A stretch of DNA of 64,000 nucleotides from Acidobacteriaceae bacterium (GTDB lineage Bacteria > Acidobacteriota > Terriglobia > Terriglobales > Acidobacteriaceae). The stretch covers positions 1 through 64,000 of the forward strand of contig PLBY01000119.1 of the NCBI GenBank assembly GCA_003134655.1. The letters run 5' to 3'. The position numbers were made by a program, and so were the translations under genes. This document shows positions 48,703 to 59,429 of the stretch, in pieces. Position 1 is the stretch's first letter; every line of letters starts with the position of its first letter. The notes below the pieces were generated by a model. The model ran no database searches. It was given only the letters and a program-made list of their open reading frames with translations, and was not told the DNA's origin.

Positions 48703-48769
48703 GACGGCGGAGGTAAAATACCACACCTACGGATCTGGCCCGGCTGAAGCCGTATCACGCTACGAACCC

Positions 48770-48910
48770 ATGAAAAACATTACCCTCAGCGCGGACGAAA
48801 GCCTGATCGAGCGAGCGAGACTGGTAGCGCGCCGGCACGACTTTGAACGCAGCCTTTCGCGACTGGTTAGAGAAGCACGCCGCGCAAGAGGTCCATTCCC
48901 CTGTGGACGC
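48770..48910 (+). pseudogene. Frameshifted VapB-like antitoxin gene
   Basis: The first frame reads MKNITLSADESLIERARLVA and then RRHD; the next frame continues LNAAFRDWLEKHAAQE. Together these make the usual N-terminal part of VapB-type antitoxins (MKNITLSADExLIExAR...LNAAFRxWL). A one-base change near 48840 splits the gene, and there is no toxin gene after it. It is a decayed antitoxin, or the frameshift is an assembly error. Confidence 0.65.
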
Positions 48911-49021
48911 ATTGAATGCGCCGTCTCAAGCGTGTTCGATCAGCGGGCCCCTACACCCGAGATCAGATGAACGAGCGGTAAGTTCCCGGCTAACCCCGAA
49001 CCGTCCAGCGCCAAATATCCT

Positions 49022-49064
49022 GTCGAGCTTTGCTCGACTGGACAGCCGAGGGCGGCTGTCCCCA
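49022..49064. repeat. Double-hairpin dispersed repeat, copy 1
   Basis: GTCGAGCTTTGCTCGACTGG then ACAGCCGAGGGCGGCTGTCC, ending CCAC: two adjacent hairpins (TCGAGC/GCTCGA and ACAGCC/GGCTGT). A second copy is at 51652-51693. Confidence 0.65.
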
Positions 49065-49107
49065 CATGAATCTCTCCTGCTAGACTCATGCGTTTGGAGG
49101 TGCCGGT

Positions 49108-50289
49108 TTGCAGGGGATCTATCTTCTATCCGGAGTACGGACGCCGATTGGGAAGTTTGGCGGGGCGATGGCTTCGCTTACAGCGGCCGACATGGGCGTG
49201 GTGGCGGCGAAGGCAGCGATGGAGCGGGCTGGGGTCGAACCGGCGCAGGTTGACGAAACCATCATTGGCTGCGCGCGGCAAGCCGGCGGAGGGCCGAATG
49301 TGGCGCGGCAGATTTCGGTCCGTAGTGGCGTGCCGCAGAAGGTTCCCGCGTTCACGGTCAACAAGGCTTGCGCGTCGGGGATGAAGTCGATTGCGCTGGC
49401 CTATCAGTCGATCATGGTGGGCGACGCCAACTGCATTCTGGCCGGCGGAACGGAGTCGATGTCGCGCGTACCTTATTATCTCGACGGCGCGCGCTGGGGA
49501 TACCGGCTGGGCAATCAGGAGATGGTCGACGGCATGTATCGCGACGGATTTTTCTGTCCGCTGGCCAAGATGGTGATGGGCGAGACCGCCGAGGTGCTGG
49601 CCGAGCAGTACAAGATCACGCGCGAGGAGCAGGACGAATTCGCCCTGCTGTCACAGACGCGGGCGGCACGGGCGAGTGCGGCCGGGCGCTTCGATGCCGA
49701 AATCGTACCGGTGACGATCGAAGGGAAAAAGGGCGCGACCACATTCGCGCGCGACGAGCACCCGTTCGCAGACGCAAGCATGGAGAAGCTGGGGAAGCTT
49801 GCTTCCGTGTTCTCAAAGACCGGGACCATCACGGCAGGGAATTCCTCGGGCATCACCGACGGGGCGGCCGCGGTGGTCGTAGCCAATGAGCATTTCGTGA
49901 AGCAGAACAATCTGAAGCCGCTGGCGCGAATCACGGCGGTGACCTCGGCGGGAGTCGATCCGCGGACGATGGGGATTGGGCCGGTTCCGGCACTTCGCAA
50001 GCTGGAAGACAAGCACAATTTGCGGCTGCACGAGTTCGGGCTGATTGAGTTGAACGAGGCGTTTGCGGCGCAGGTGTTGGCGTGCGACCGCACGCTGAAT
50101 ATGGATCGCGCCCGGCTCAATGTGAATGGCGGCGCGATTGCGATCGGGCATCCCATTGGGTGCACGGGGACGCGCATCACGGTGACGCTGCTGCACGAGA
50201 TGCTGAAACGCAACACGAAGCGGGGCGTGGCCACGCTGTGCGTGAGCGGCGGCATGGGGATGGCGCTGGCGCTGGAGAACGTGGTGTAA
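49108..50289 (+). CDS. Acetyl-CoA acetyltransferase (thiolase)
   Basis: A 393-residue thiolase for condensation or cleavage of beta-ketoacyl-CoA. It has the nucleophile Cys in VNKACASGMKSIALAY (about residue 88), the NEAFAAQVLACDR segment, GHPIGCTGTR (catalytic His) and CVSGGMGMALAL (second Cys). The start is TTG 49108: GGAGGTG lies seven bases upstream and no ATG is near in frame. It is monocistronic, downstream of a hairpin repeat. It may be biosynthetic (AtoB/PhaA) or degradative. Confidence 0.93.
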   Translation: MQGIYLLSGVRTPIGKFGGAMASLTAADMGVVAAKAAMERAGVEPAQVDETIIGCARQAGGGPNVARQISVRSGVPQKVPAFTVNKACASGMKSIALAYQSIMVGDANCILAGGTESMSRVPYYLDGARWGYRLGNQEMVDGMYRDGFFCPLAKMVMGETAEVLAEQYKITREEQDEFALLSQTRAARASAAGRFDAEIVPVTIEGKKGATTFARDEHPFADASMEKLGKLASVFSKTGTITAGNSSGITDGAAAVVVANEHFVKQNNLKPLARITAVTSAGVDPRTMGIGPVPALRKLEDKHNLRLHEFGLIELNEAFAAQVLACDRTLNMDRARLNVNGGAIAIGHPIGCTGTRITVTLLHEMLKRNTKRGVATLCVSGGMGMALALENVV

Positions 50290-50364
50290 AAGGATGTCTC
50301 GGGGACTAGAGTTCCGGTTGGGTTTCCGCGCACTTTTCGCGGCGCTGAAGCGCCGCTCTTCCCC

Positions 50365-50856
50365 ATGAGCGAATGGCCCCAATTTCGTTTGGCCGTCGAG
50401 TCTGACGCCGATGCCCTTCTGGAATTCATGCAGGCGTATTACACGTTCGATGGACACGGGTTCGATCGCGAGAAGGCTCGGGTGGCTCTGACGGCCCTGC
50501 TCCGCGATCCCAAGCTCGGCCTCGCGTGGCTGATTCTGGATGGCGACGCGGCCGTAGGATACATCGTGCTGTGCATTGGCTACAGCCTCGAATGGCTGGG
50601 CCGCGATGCGTTCGTCGATGAGTTCTATCTGCGCGAGGAATATCGCGGGCGCGGCTGGGGTCGCCAATCGATGACGTTTCTGGAGGAAGCCGCGCGGGCG
50701 GCTGGGATTCGCACGCTTCACCTCGAAGTCGTGGAGAAAAACACTTCCGCGTTGCAGTTGTACCGGAAACTGGGGTTCGCCGAGCACCGCAGCACGTTCC
50801 TGTCGAAATGGATTGCCCAGGATCTCTCCAAGCCCGTGGGCCGGACCGGGCACTGA
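50365..50856 (+). CDS. GNAT-family N-acetyltransferase
   Basis: A 163-residue acetyltransferase. The acetyl-CoA loop is EEYRGRGWGRQSMTFLEEAA (RxxGxG/A, about residues 91-105), followed by TLHLEVVEKNTSALQLYRKL and GFAEHRSTFLSKW. The N-terminal FRLAVESDADALLEFMQAYY fits the family. The substrate is unknown. ATG 50365 is the only good start. It lies 75 bp after the thiolase gene. Confidence 0.9.
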   Translation: MSEWPQFRLAVESDADALLEFMQAYYTFDGHGFDREKARVALTALLRDPKLGLAWLILDGDAAVGYIVLCIGYSLEWLGRDAFVDEFYLREEYRGRGWGRQSMTFLEEAARAAGIRTLHLEVVEKNTSALQLYRKLGFAEHRSTFLSKWIAQDLSKPVGRTGH

Positions 50857-50967
50857 CCCCTCCAACGCACTGCGGCCGGCATCGTCTTCTGGTATGCTTT
50901 CCCCGCTCTTTTCTCCAGCGCTTCCCCCCGCCCAGTGGGAAAAGCCATGACCCTGAAGGAGACTGAA

Positions 50968-51603
50968 ATGCTTCGACCGATGATTCAGAAGACGATCCGA
51001 ACTTTCTGCTTGATCGCATTCCTGCTGGCCACGAACTTTGCCCTGGCGCAGACCGAGTTTTCTGGCGAGATGTTCGATTCGCAGAAAGGTAGCAACGGGA
51101 AAATCTACTTCGCCAAGGACAAGGTGCGGTTTGAGTCAACAAACAAAGACCCCCGGAGTGGGGGCGTGGTAATCATGAATCTGACGACGCAAACCACCAC
51201 CGTGCTGATGAACCAGCAGCACATGTACATGGAACTGTCCCAGCAGATGGCAAGCCAGCGCACGGCCTATAACTTCTTCCGCACGGGCGACGTGGAGGCC
51301 GCTTGCTCAGACTGGATGCAACTGCCGCAAAACAAGGGCGGAAGTTGCCACAAAATCGGCAGCGAGACGGTCAACGGACGCAGCACGGTCAAGTATGAAG
51401 GCACGAACGCGAAGGGTGAAACCGGCGACGTTTGGCTTGATCCCAAGCTGCGCTTTCCCGTGAAATGGGAAGGCAAGAACGGAAGCTGGGAACTGCGCAA
51501 CATCCAGGAAGGCACTCAGCCCGCGAGTTTGTTCGAGATCCCGGCTGACTACAAGAAGTTTGATATGCCCAACATGGGCGGGATGATGCAGCGGCCACAG
51601 TAG
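50968..51603 (+). CDS. Exported DUF4412-like protein
   Basis: A 211-residue protein. Signal peptide about 1-28 (TIRTFCLIAFLLATNFALA). The mature part has EFSGEMFDSQKGSNGKIYFA, VIMNLTTQTTTVLMNQQHMY and GDVWLDPKLRFPVKWEGKNG, a beta-strand pattern similar to DUF4412/LolA-like folds. ATG 50968 has AAGGAG seven bases upstream; the earlier ATG at 50947 lies before this site. The C-terminal NMGGMMQRPQ is Met-rich. Confidence 0.75.
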   Translation: MLRPMIQKTIRTFCLIAFLLATNFALAQTEFSGEMFDSQKGSNGKIYFAKDKVRFESTNKDPRSGGVVIMNLTTQTTTVLMNQQHMYMELSQQMASQRTAYNFFRTGDVEAACSDWMQLPQNKGGSCHKIGSETVNGRSTVKYEGTNAKGETGDVWLDPKLRFPVKWEGKNGSWELRNIQEGTQPASLFEIPADYKKFDMPNMGGMMQRPQ

Positions 51604-51615
51604 CAGAAGCTCTTT

Positions 51616-51693
51616 TCACCACAGAGGACACGGAGGACACAGAGTCGACCCGTCGAGCTTCGCTCGACGGACGGCCGAGGCGGCCGTCCCCAC
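51616..51693. repeat. Two adjacent dispersed repeats: CACAGAGGACACGG and double hairpin
   Basis: 51616-51644 carries TCACCACAGAGGACACGGAG, whose inverted relative is at 57060-57086. 51652-51693 is copy 2 of the double-hairpin repeat (GTCGAGCTTCGCTCGACGGA, then CGGCCGAGGCGGCCGTCCCC). Confidence 0.6.
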
Positions 51694-51787
51694 TTAAGCA
51701 CGCAGCGGCTTTCCGACATGCGTTGCGGCGGCAAAATCTGGGCACTATACTCAGCTCAGCGGTCCTCTCGATATTTTCGGAGCCTCG

Positions 51788-52567
51788 ATGCCTTTATCCG
51801 CAGTAATCGTGGACGACGAGCAACTCGCCCGCGATGAACTCGCCTACCTGCTCAAGAATATCGAGGACGTGAACGTCGTGGCCCAGGGCAAGAACGGGCT
51901 GGAAGCCGTCAACCTTATCAAGGAGCACAGCCCCGATTTGGTGTTTCTCGACGTGCAGATGCCGGGGCTCGACGGCTTCGGCGTCATCAAGAAACTGCTC
52001 GACAAGAAAATTCCGCTCCCTAAGATCGTGTTCGCCACAGCTTTTGATCAATATGCGGTGAAGGCATTCGAAGTGAACGCGGTCGACTACCTGCTGAAGC
52101 CCTTCGACAAAAAGCGCGTGGCGCAGGCGATCCAGAAGGCACGGGCCAAACAGGACGCGAACGCACTCCCGGCGGACAAAATCGAGACCCTGGTCCGCAT
52201 GATCGAGTCGCAGAAGCAACCGGCGGCGAAGATTCTGCTCAAGACGGTCGGGCGCATGTTTCTGGTGGACCAGCGCGACATCTGTTATGCGTGGATCGAA
52301 GACGGCGTCATCACAGTCGTCACCGGCGGCCCGGTCGGCATGGAAGGACAATCCAACTGCCGCACCCTCGAAGAACTGCTCGACAGTTTAGACACGAATC
52401 TTTTCTGGCGAGCGCACCGCTCCTATCTGGTGAACATCAACCGCATCCGCGAAGTCGTGCCGTGGTTCAAGAGTTCCTACCAGTTGCGAATGGACGACAA
52501 GAAGCAGACTGAGATACCCGTTAGCCGGGCTCAGACCAAACGGCTGCGGGAACTGTTCGGACTCTGA
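51788..52567 (+). CDS. LytTR-family response regulator
   Basis: A 259-residue regulator with a receiver domain (residues 1-120; phospho-acceptor Asp in DLVFLDVQMPGLDG, then FATAFDQYAVKAFEVNAVDY and LLKPFDKKR). A linker (KQDANALPADKIETLVRMIE) precedes the LytTR DNA-binding domain (about 150-258; WRAHRSYLVNINRIREVVPW is diagnostic). The partner would be a LytS-type histidine kinase, which is not next to it. ATG 51788 follows the double-hairpin repeat by 95 bp. Targets are unknown. Confidence 0.95.
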   Translation: MPLSAVIVDDEQLARDELAYLLKNIEDVNVVAQGKNGLEAVNLIKEHSPDLVFLDVQMPGLDGFGVIKKLLDKKIPLPKIVFATAFDQYAVKAFEVNAVDYLLKPFDKKRVAQAIQKARAKQDANALPADKIETLVRMIESQKQPAAKILLKTVGRMFLVDQRDICYAWIEDGVITVVTGGPVGMEGQSNCRTLEELLDSLDTNLFWRAHRSYLVNINRIREVVPWFKSSYQLRMDDKKQTEIPVSRAQTKRLRELFGL

Positions 52568-52758
52568 GATCTCCCGGGCGCAGTGACAGACGTTAGCTGG
52601 CGGCTCAGCGACAGCGGGTTCGATTTGTGGCCACGCCGCGGAGTTTTGCACTCGTTCCACGGCGGCAAAGAGGTCGGCAATCAGCGTACCGGAATACATC
52701 ACCTTATACATTCCATCTCTCCGCCCAAAAAACTGGCAGAGCAGTGTTCAGAACAACT

Positions 52759-52793
52759 CCGGAGGACGGCGAGAGAGAAAAGCCGTCCTCCGG
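52759..52793. terminator. Strong hairpin between convergent genes
   Basis: CCGGAGGACGGC pairs perfectly with GCCGTCCTCCGG around an 11-base loop. It lies between the LytTR gene (+) and the Crp/Fnr gene (-) and probably stops both. Confidence 0.65.
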
Positions 52794-52803
52794 CGGGGGA
52801 GAG

Positions 52804-53520
52804 CTATACTGCGAGAGCCTTGAGGCCGTTTCGGTCCCGAATGACCAGAGTCGGTCCATCCAGACGGATCAGCCGCTTCTTTCGCAGATTGCTCAACAAC
52901 CTGGTTACGGTTTCACGCGAGGCGCCAATGCGCTGCGCCATCTCTTCGTGAGTCATGGTGGCGTGAATGCGCGTCTCGTCCTCTTCTTCCTCTCCCAGCG
53001 TCCGCGAGTGCGACAACAACAACCTCGCCAGTTTGCCCTTGGACGAACGGGTGAGCACGAGATCGTGGATGTCGCGGTAAGCGGACTGGAAATCGTGGCT
53101 TAGACTCTGTGCCGTGTGCATGCCCACTTCGCCGTGAGAACCCATCAATTCCAGAAAATGCTTACGGTCGACAAAGCTCAACTGGCAGGGAGTGGCCGTC
53201 TCGGCAGTCGCTTCATATCCCATGCCTGAAATCGTGGCACTCAGGCCGAGAGCTTCTCCGGCTTCTGCGGTTTTGAGAATCAGAATCTTGCCCTCCCGCG
53301 AGGTGGTCGAGAGGTTCACTTCGCCCGAGCACAGAATGAACATGCCGCGCGGACTCTGGCCTTCGACAAACAGGATTGCCCCGGCCGGCAGGACACTCTT
53401 GTGGCTGATCTCATTCAGCGCCTGCAAGGTGCAATCGGAGAAGCCGCAGAAGAAGCTGTCGTCCCGGTGGGGGCACTCGTTGCAGTTGTCGATGATGTCA
53501 AGGTTATAGGGCGCATTCAT
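52804..53520 (-). CDS. Crp/Fnr-family regulator with N-terminal cysteine cluster
   Basis: A 238-residue regulator. Residues 13-30 (CNECPHRDDSFFCGFSDC) contain four Cys spaced like the Fe-S-binding set of FNR-type sensors. The cyclic-nucleotide-like domain is about 35-150 (GAILFVEGQSPRGMFILCSG, GEALGLSATISGMGYEATAE). The Crp helix-turn-helix is about 175-225 (THEEMAQRIGASRETVTRLL). GGAGACGG lies just upstream of ATG 53520. The frame stays open to GTG 53961 with no stop (see the adjacent entry), so a longer form is possible. It lies between the LytTR and sigma-54 activator genes. Confidence 0.88.
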   Translation of the reverse strand: MNAPYNLDIIDNCNECPHRDDSFFCGFSDCTLQALNEISHKSVLPAGAILFVEGQSPRGMFILCSGEVNLSTTSREGKILILKTAEAGEALGLSATISGMGYEATAETATPCQLSFVDRKHFLELMGSHGEVGMHTAQSLSHDFQSAYRDIHDLVLTRSSKGKLARLLLSHSRTLGEEEEDETRIHATMTHEEMAQRIGASRETVTRLLSNLRKKRLIRLDGPTLVIRDRNGLKALAV

Positions 53521-53961
53521 GTCCGTCTCCGTCGCGATGGGACGCTTTCGTTTTGTAGTGCAGCCTGCACCTGCGCCAAGGCTGCCCAAATGGCGAGAAC
53601 TGGCCAGCAGGGCGCGCGCGTGGGCGCGAGTGTCGGCGTGCGAACTCCGGGCGGCCGCAAGCAATTCCCAGCCAGCCCCCGGCTCCTCCCCCTGTTCCCA
53701 TGCGAGGTGACAGGCGAACAGGTAAAGGGGATCGATTTCTTGCGGGTGAGTCTGGGGACTCGGCTGAAGTTCGGGGTTGACCAGATTCCTGGAACTGGCT
53801 TCGCTGGGCGGGTCAATCCGCGATGTGCTCCATCCCGTGGTGAGGTTGGAATGATCGAGATAATGATCACCGATGTGTGGGTTGGGTGCCGGGGCTGGCG
53901 GATCGAAAAGATGACCGGAAGAACTCGCGCTAACCCGTTGGTATTTGCTGGTTAATAACAC
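53521..53961 (-). other. Open in-frame extension ahead of Crp/Fnr gene
   Basis: The reading frame of the Crp/Fnr gene runs 147 codons further to GTG 53961, which has GGAGTGAGAA upstream. It includes the protein-like stretch DPLYLFACHLAWEQGEEPGA and SSHADTRAHARALLASSRHL, reminiscent of small proteins found before Fnr genes in related bacteria. Either a separate upstream gene has lost its stop and fused, or the frame is open by chance. The two start sites should be tested. Confidence 0.4.
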
Positions 53962-54313
53962 TTCTCACTCCAAAAAAACGGCCGCGTGCGCCGGGACTGT
54001 TTTCTCTTGAGTTGGAACTGAGGCCCTCTTTGCGAGGCCGGGGGACGAGCAACAACATTTGCTCAGGCCAGAGGCAAAGTAAATCAACTACTATGCACGT
54101 CGCGTTCCGTAAATGGGAGGCGATCACAAACAAGGGAACTTCCCTGTTTGGAACGAGTTCCGAAACAGAAACGCCGGAGCCCACTCCGGGAACATGGCGA
54201 AACTTCGGCATTTGCCGATTAGCCGTCACGTCCAATGCCGACACGCGCTCTGCCGTGAAGACCGTGAAATCTGCTAGGAACGCTGTGACTTGGGCGCGTC
54301 CCAAATCGATTCG
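53962..54313. other. Intergenic stretch between sigma-54 activator and Crp/Fnr gene
   Basis: About 350 bp. A plus-strand frame (54012-54329) has no ribosome-binding site and no family resemblance. No clear sigma-54 -24/-12 promoter was found. Confidence 0.35.
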
Positions 54314-56303
54314 TCAGGATCCCATGTAGTCCCGACGGGTGATTTTCAGACGCTGCATTTTGGATTGGAGAGTGGTGCGCTTGAGCCCTAGGCGAGCAGC
54401 GGCGCCATCCGGTCCGGCGATTGCGCCTTTGGTTTGCCGGAGCACGTGCAGGATATGCTCGCGCTCAGCATTCTCCAGACTGTGATCCGTCTGAGAGACT
54501 ATGGTGAGCCGGGCTTCGGCGCGCATTTCCGAAAGGGGAACATGCAAGGCAGTGCCGCGGCTGAGAATGACGGAGCGTTCCATCAGATTCTCCAACTCAC
54601 GAACGTTCCCGGGCCAGGACCAAGCGGTCAGCGCTTTCATGGTTTCCTTGGGAATGCTCTCGATTTGCCGTTCCATGCAGTGCGAACTTTCGCACGAAGT
54701 AGCGGACCAGCAGGGGAATATCTTCGCACCGTTCTCTTAACGCAGGCACGCGGATAGGAAACACGCTGAGCCGGTAGAAAAGGTCACTGCGAAAGTCATG
54801 CTCCGCGATCGCCTTGGCCAGATCCCGATTGGTGGCCGCCACCAGCCGCAGGTTGACTTTGATGGTCCGGGTGCTCCCCAGGCGTTCGAACTCGTGGTCC
54901 TGCAGCACACGCAGCAGCTTTGGCTGGAGTTCGAGCGGGATCTCGCCGACCTCGTCGAGGAATAAGGTTCCACCATCTGCCAGTTCCAAGCGTCCGATTT
55001 TCTGGCTCACCGCGCCGGTAAACGCTCCCTTCTCATGGCCGAAGAGTTCGCTTTCCAGCAAGCCGGTAGGAATGGCAGCGCAGTTAAGCTTGATGAAGCT
55101 GCCATCTTTGCGGCGGCTCAAGCGATGAATGGCGCGGGCGAATAGTTCCTTGCCGGTACCGGTCTCCCCGAGAATCAGGACGGTGGCCTCACTGGGAGCG
55201 ACGGTCGCCACCTGATCAAGGACCTTCTTGAGCGCAGGGCTGTCACCAACGATTTCTTCGAACAGACCCTGCGAGCGCAGTTCGCCTTCCAGGTAGGTTT
55301 TCTCTTCGGTGAGGCGATTCTTAAGAGCCTCGATCTCGACCGCGGCGCGATGGTTTTCCAGCGCTACGGCGAACTGGGAGGCGACTTGCTTGAGGAGATC
55401 CAAGTCCTCCGGTTGAAAGGCGTTCTTGCGGGTGCTACCCAGGACGAGAACCCCCAGAGGGCCCTTGGGACGGATGAGTGGGACACAACACAGCGATCGA
55501 AAGCCTTCGGCGAGAAAGTTCTTTGTTATCTCGGCGTCGAAGCTCTGCATCTGGCTTTTCGAGAAAATCAGAGGGGCACCTTCCTGCAGGGAGCGGCCTC
55601 CGGGACTGTCGTGCGGGCTGATCGGCAGGGACGAAAGCAATCCTTTGCCGAGCGGAAAGTCCTCGGCCTGTCGCACCAGGAGCCCGGTGCTGGCGTCGTG
55701 CAACTCGAAGCCGGCATATTCCTGCCGCAGTACCCGGCGCATACGGGCCGAGATCTGGGGAAAAGCCTGCTGCAGGTTCCAGTTCGACGACAGGATCGTG
55801 CTCACGTCCAACAGCATCTGCAGCCGGTCCATTTCCTTGCGGAGTCTTCCCCCGACGTCCTGGAGCGATTCGTGCAGCCTTTTCTGGGCGGTAACTTCGA
55901 CCAGAACTACACCGATGCGCGTCACGGCACCAGTTGAATCCTTGATTGGGTAGGAGCTTCCAACCCAGTGACCGGTTCGCGCCTGCAGCACGCTGGAGCC
56001 CTCGAGGTTGATCACAGGTTCGCCGGTGGAGATCACGAGGCGAAGTTCAGGTTCGACCACATCGGCAAGGTCTCCCAGGATTTCCCGTACCGTCTTGCCA
56101 ATGTGATCTTGTGCGGGGATGCCGTTGATTTCCTCCAGCGTGTTGTTGATCGCGAGATAGCGAAACTCCAAGTCGAGGATGCAAAGGCCAACGCTCGACG
56201 AGTTGAAGTAATCCGCAAACAGGTTCTCCGGATCGGGAAACGCAGGGCGGTGCGCGAAGGGGACGAGATCGCCGGCGCCAAATGCGAAGGAATCACGCAA
56301 CAT
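54314..56303 (-). pseudogene. Sigma-54 activator (PAS-GAF-AAA+-HTH) split by a frameshift
   Basis: Two frames together make an NtrC/FhlA-type activator. The first (56303 to 54597) has PAS (ILDLEFRYLAINNTLEEING), GAF (about 165-320) and the AAA+ domain with Walker A ILGETGTGKELFARAIH, the sigma-54-contacting GAFTGA loop and LFLDEVGEIPLELQPKLLRV. It derails after YFVRKFA. The second frame (from 54676) resumes MERQIESIPKETMKALTAWS, PGNVRELENLMERSVI and the Fis-type HTH (GAAARLGLKRTTLQSKMQRL). A two-base loss or one-base gain near 54675 explains it. It is either a recent pseudogene or a sequencing error. Confidence 0.85.
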
Positions 56304-56795
56304 GGCAGCACACCTCCATCAACGTGACCATCGGGCGATTCGCCGCCGGTCCTGCTATAGGCCGAGTCGGACTCTCGTCCGTTCCTCCCCTTAGATCCAT
56401 CCAGCCATGAATTCGGGCGTTTTGAAACTCGTCATTTCCCTGATTTGGTGATCGGGATTCGTCCGGTGCACCCAGGTACGCATACGGACGATCGCGGCGG
56501 AACAGAGCGGGGGACCGATGCACGCCGCCAAAAGAATCGCGGAGCCAAACAACTTCAGCCACACTTGGCAGTGTGGCGGGGCACGACAATCCAGACTTCA
56601 AGCGTAGAACGCTTGAGGGGCTCAGAAAAGGGAACTCCCTATGTACGCCTCCCCCTCAAAAGGCGAACAGCATTACGACCCGGGCACCTTGTATTCTAAC
56701 CGCAGTGTCAAGGGGATGAGCCCTCTCCCAAGGTTTAGTAGCGCAGTCAGCACTCCCTGCACTCCTAGTCCGCGGAGAACTATAATCACGTCAAC
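56304..56795. other. Intergenic region upstream of sigma-54 activator gene
   Basis: About 490 bp with no recognisable gene. It should carry promoters for the activator gene (minus) and for the small coiled-coil gene at 56796 (plus). Short frames here lack ribosome-binding sites. Confidence 0.35.
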
Positions 56796-57041
56796 GTGGC
56801 CAGAGGATGGGAAAGCAAGTCGGTTGAGGCGCAGCAGGCAGAGGCTAGCGACAAGTCGGCCAAGCCGCGTCCGCCGATGAGCGCTGACGAAGCCGCACGC
56901 TCGCGGGAAAAAGAAAGTCTTCGACTGTCGCGCCAGAGGGTCCTCCAACAATTGGAGGTCAGCCAGAATCCGCGGCACCGCAAGCAGCTCGAAGACTCGC
57001 TCGCCGACCTGGACCAGAAGTTGAAGAAGCTGCAGGGCTGA
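56796..57041 (+). CDS. Small coiled-coil protein, 81 aa
   Basis: An 81-residue hydrophilic protein starting GTG 56796 (VARGWESKSVEAQQAEASDK). The C-terminal half is a heptad-rich helix (RLSRQRVLQQLEVSQNPRHR, KQLEDSLADLDQKLKKLQG). A protein beginning with this ARGWESKSVE pattern recurs in Acidobacteriota, function unknown. No signal peptide. It lies upstream of purS. Confidence 0.65.
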   Translation: MARGWESKSVEAQQAEASDKSAKPRPPMSADEAARSREKESLRLSRQRVLQQLEVSQNPRHRKQLEDSLADLDQKLKKLQG

Positions 57042-57171
57042 AGGCGACCTGCGTATTCCCTCTGTGTCCTCCGTGTCCTCTGTGGTTTTAAGCTCTTCCT
57101 GCTACCACAACACATAATGCAATTCCGTGACGAACAGCCTTGGCCGAGCGTTCACGTATAATGACTCTTTT

Positions 57172-57417
57172 ATGACAGCCTACGTCTACGTCTCTCTCAA
57201 GAAGAGTGTTCTCGACCCGCAAGGCAAAACCATTCAAGGGGCCCTCAAGAAGATGGGTTACAAGGGCCTGGAAAGCGTGCGCCAAGGAAAGTATTTTGAG
57301 CTCACGCTCGACGGGGGCTTGTCGCGGGAAGAGGCGCAGACCGAGGTCGAGCGGATCGCCCGCGAAGTACTCACCAATCCCGTCATTGAAGAGTTCCGTT
57401 TCTCCCTGGCCGAGTAG
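57172..57417 (+). CDS. purS: Phosphoribosylformylglycinamidine synthase subunit PurS
   Basis: An 81-residue small subunit of FGAM synthase. Diagnostic features: AYVYVSLKKSVLDPQGKTIQ, GALKKMGYKGLESVRQGKYF, then VLTNPVIEEFRFSLAE. ATG 57172 is used; the upstream frame adds 15 unrelated residues. PurQ and PurL are not adjacent: glmS follows 32 bp later, so purS is detached from its usual partners. The dispersed repeat at 57060-57086 lies just upstream. Confidence 0.92.
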   Translation: MTAYVYVSLKKSVLDPQGKTIQGALKKMGYKGLESVRQGKYFELTLDGGLSREEAQTEVERIAREVLTNPVIEEFRFSLAE

Positions 57418-57449
57418 TAACGGGGCCGGAAATTCTCTGAGGTCTTCTC

Positions 57450-59324
<1,875 letters not shown>

Positions 59325-59429
59325 GACGTATAGGTTGTCTGTTCGGCGCAATCCTGCGGCGCTGACAATTCTCAGCGCAGTTGGGTGTATCCTGCTTCGC
59401 GTTTCGATCTTCAACCCGAAGGAAACGCG

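Noticed and set aside
54012..54329. Plus-strand 105-codon frame with a Thr/Ser-rich sequence
   Set aside because: No ribosome-binding site, runs antisense into the HTH part of the sigma-54 activator and shows no family resemblance.
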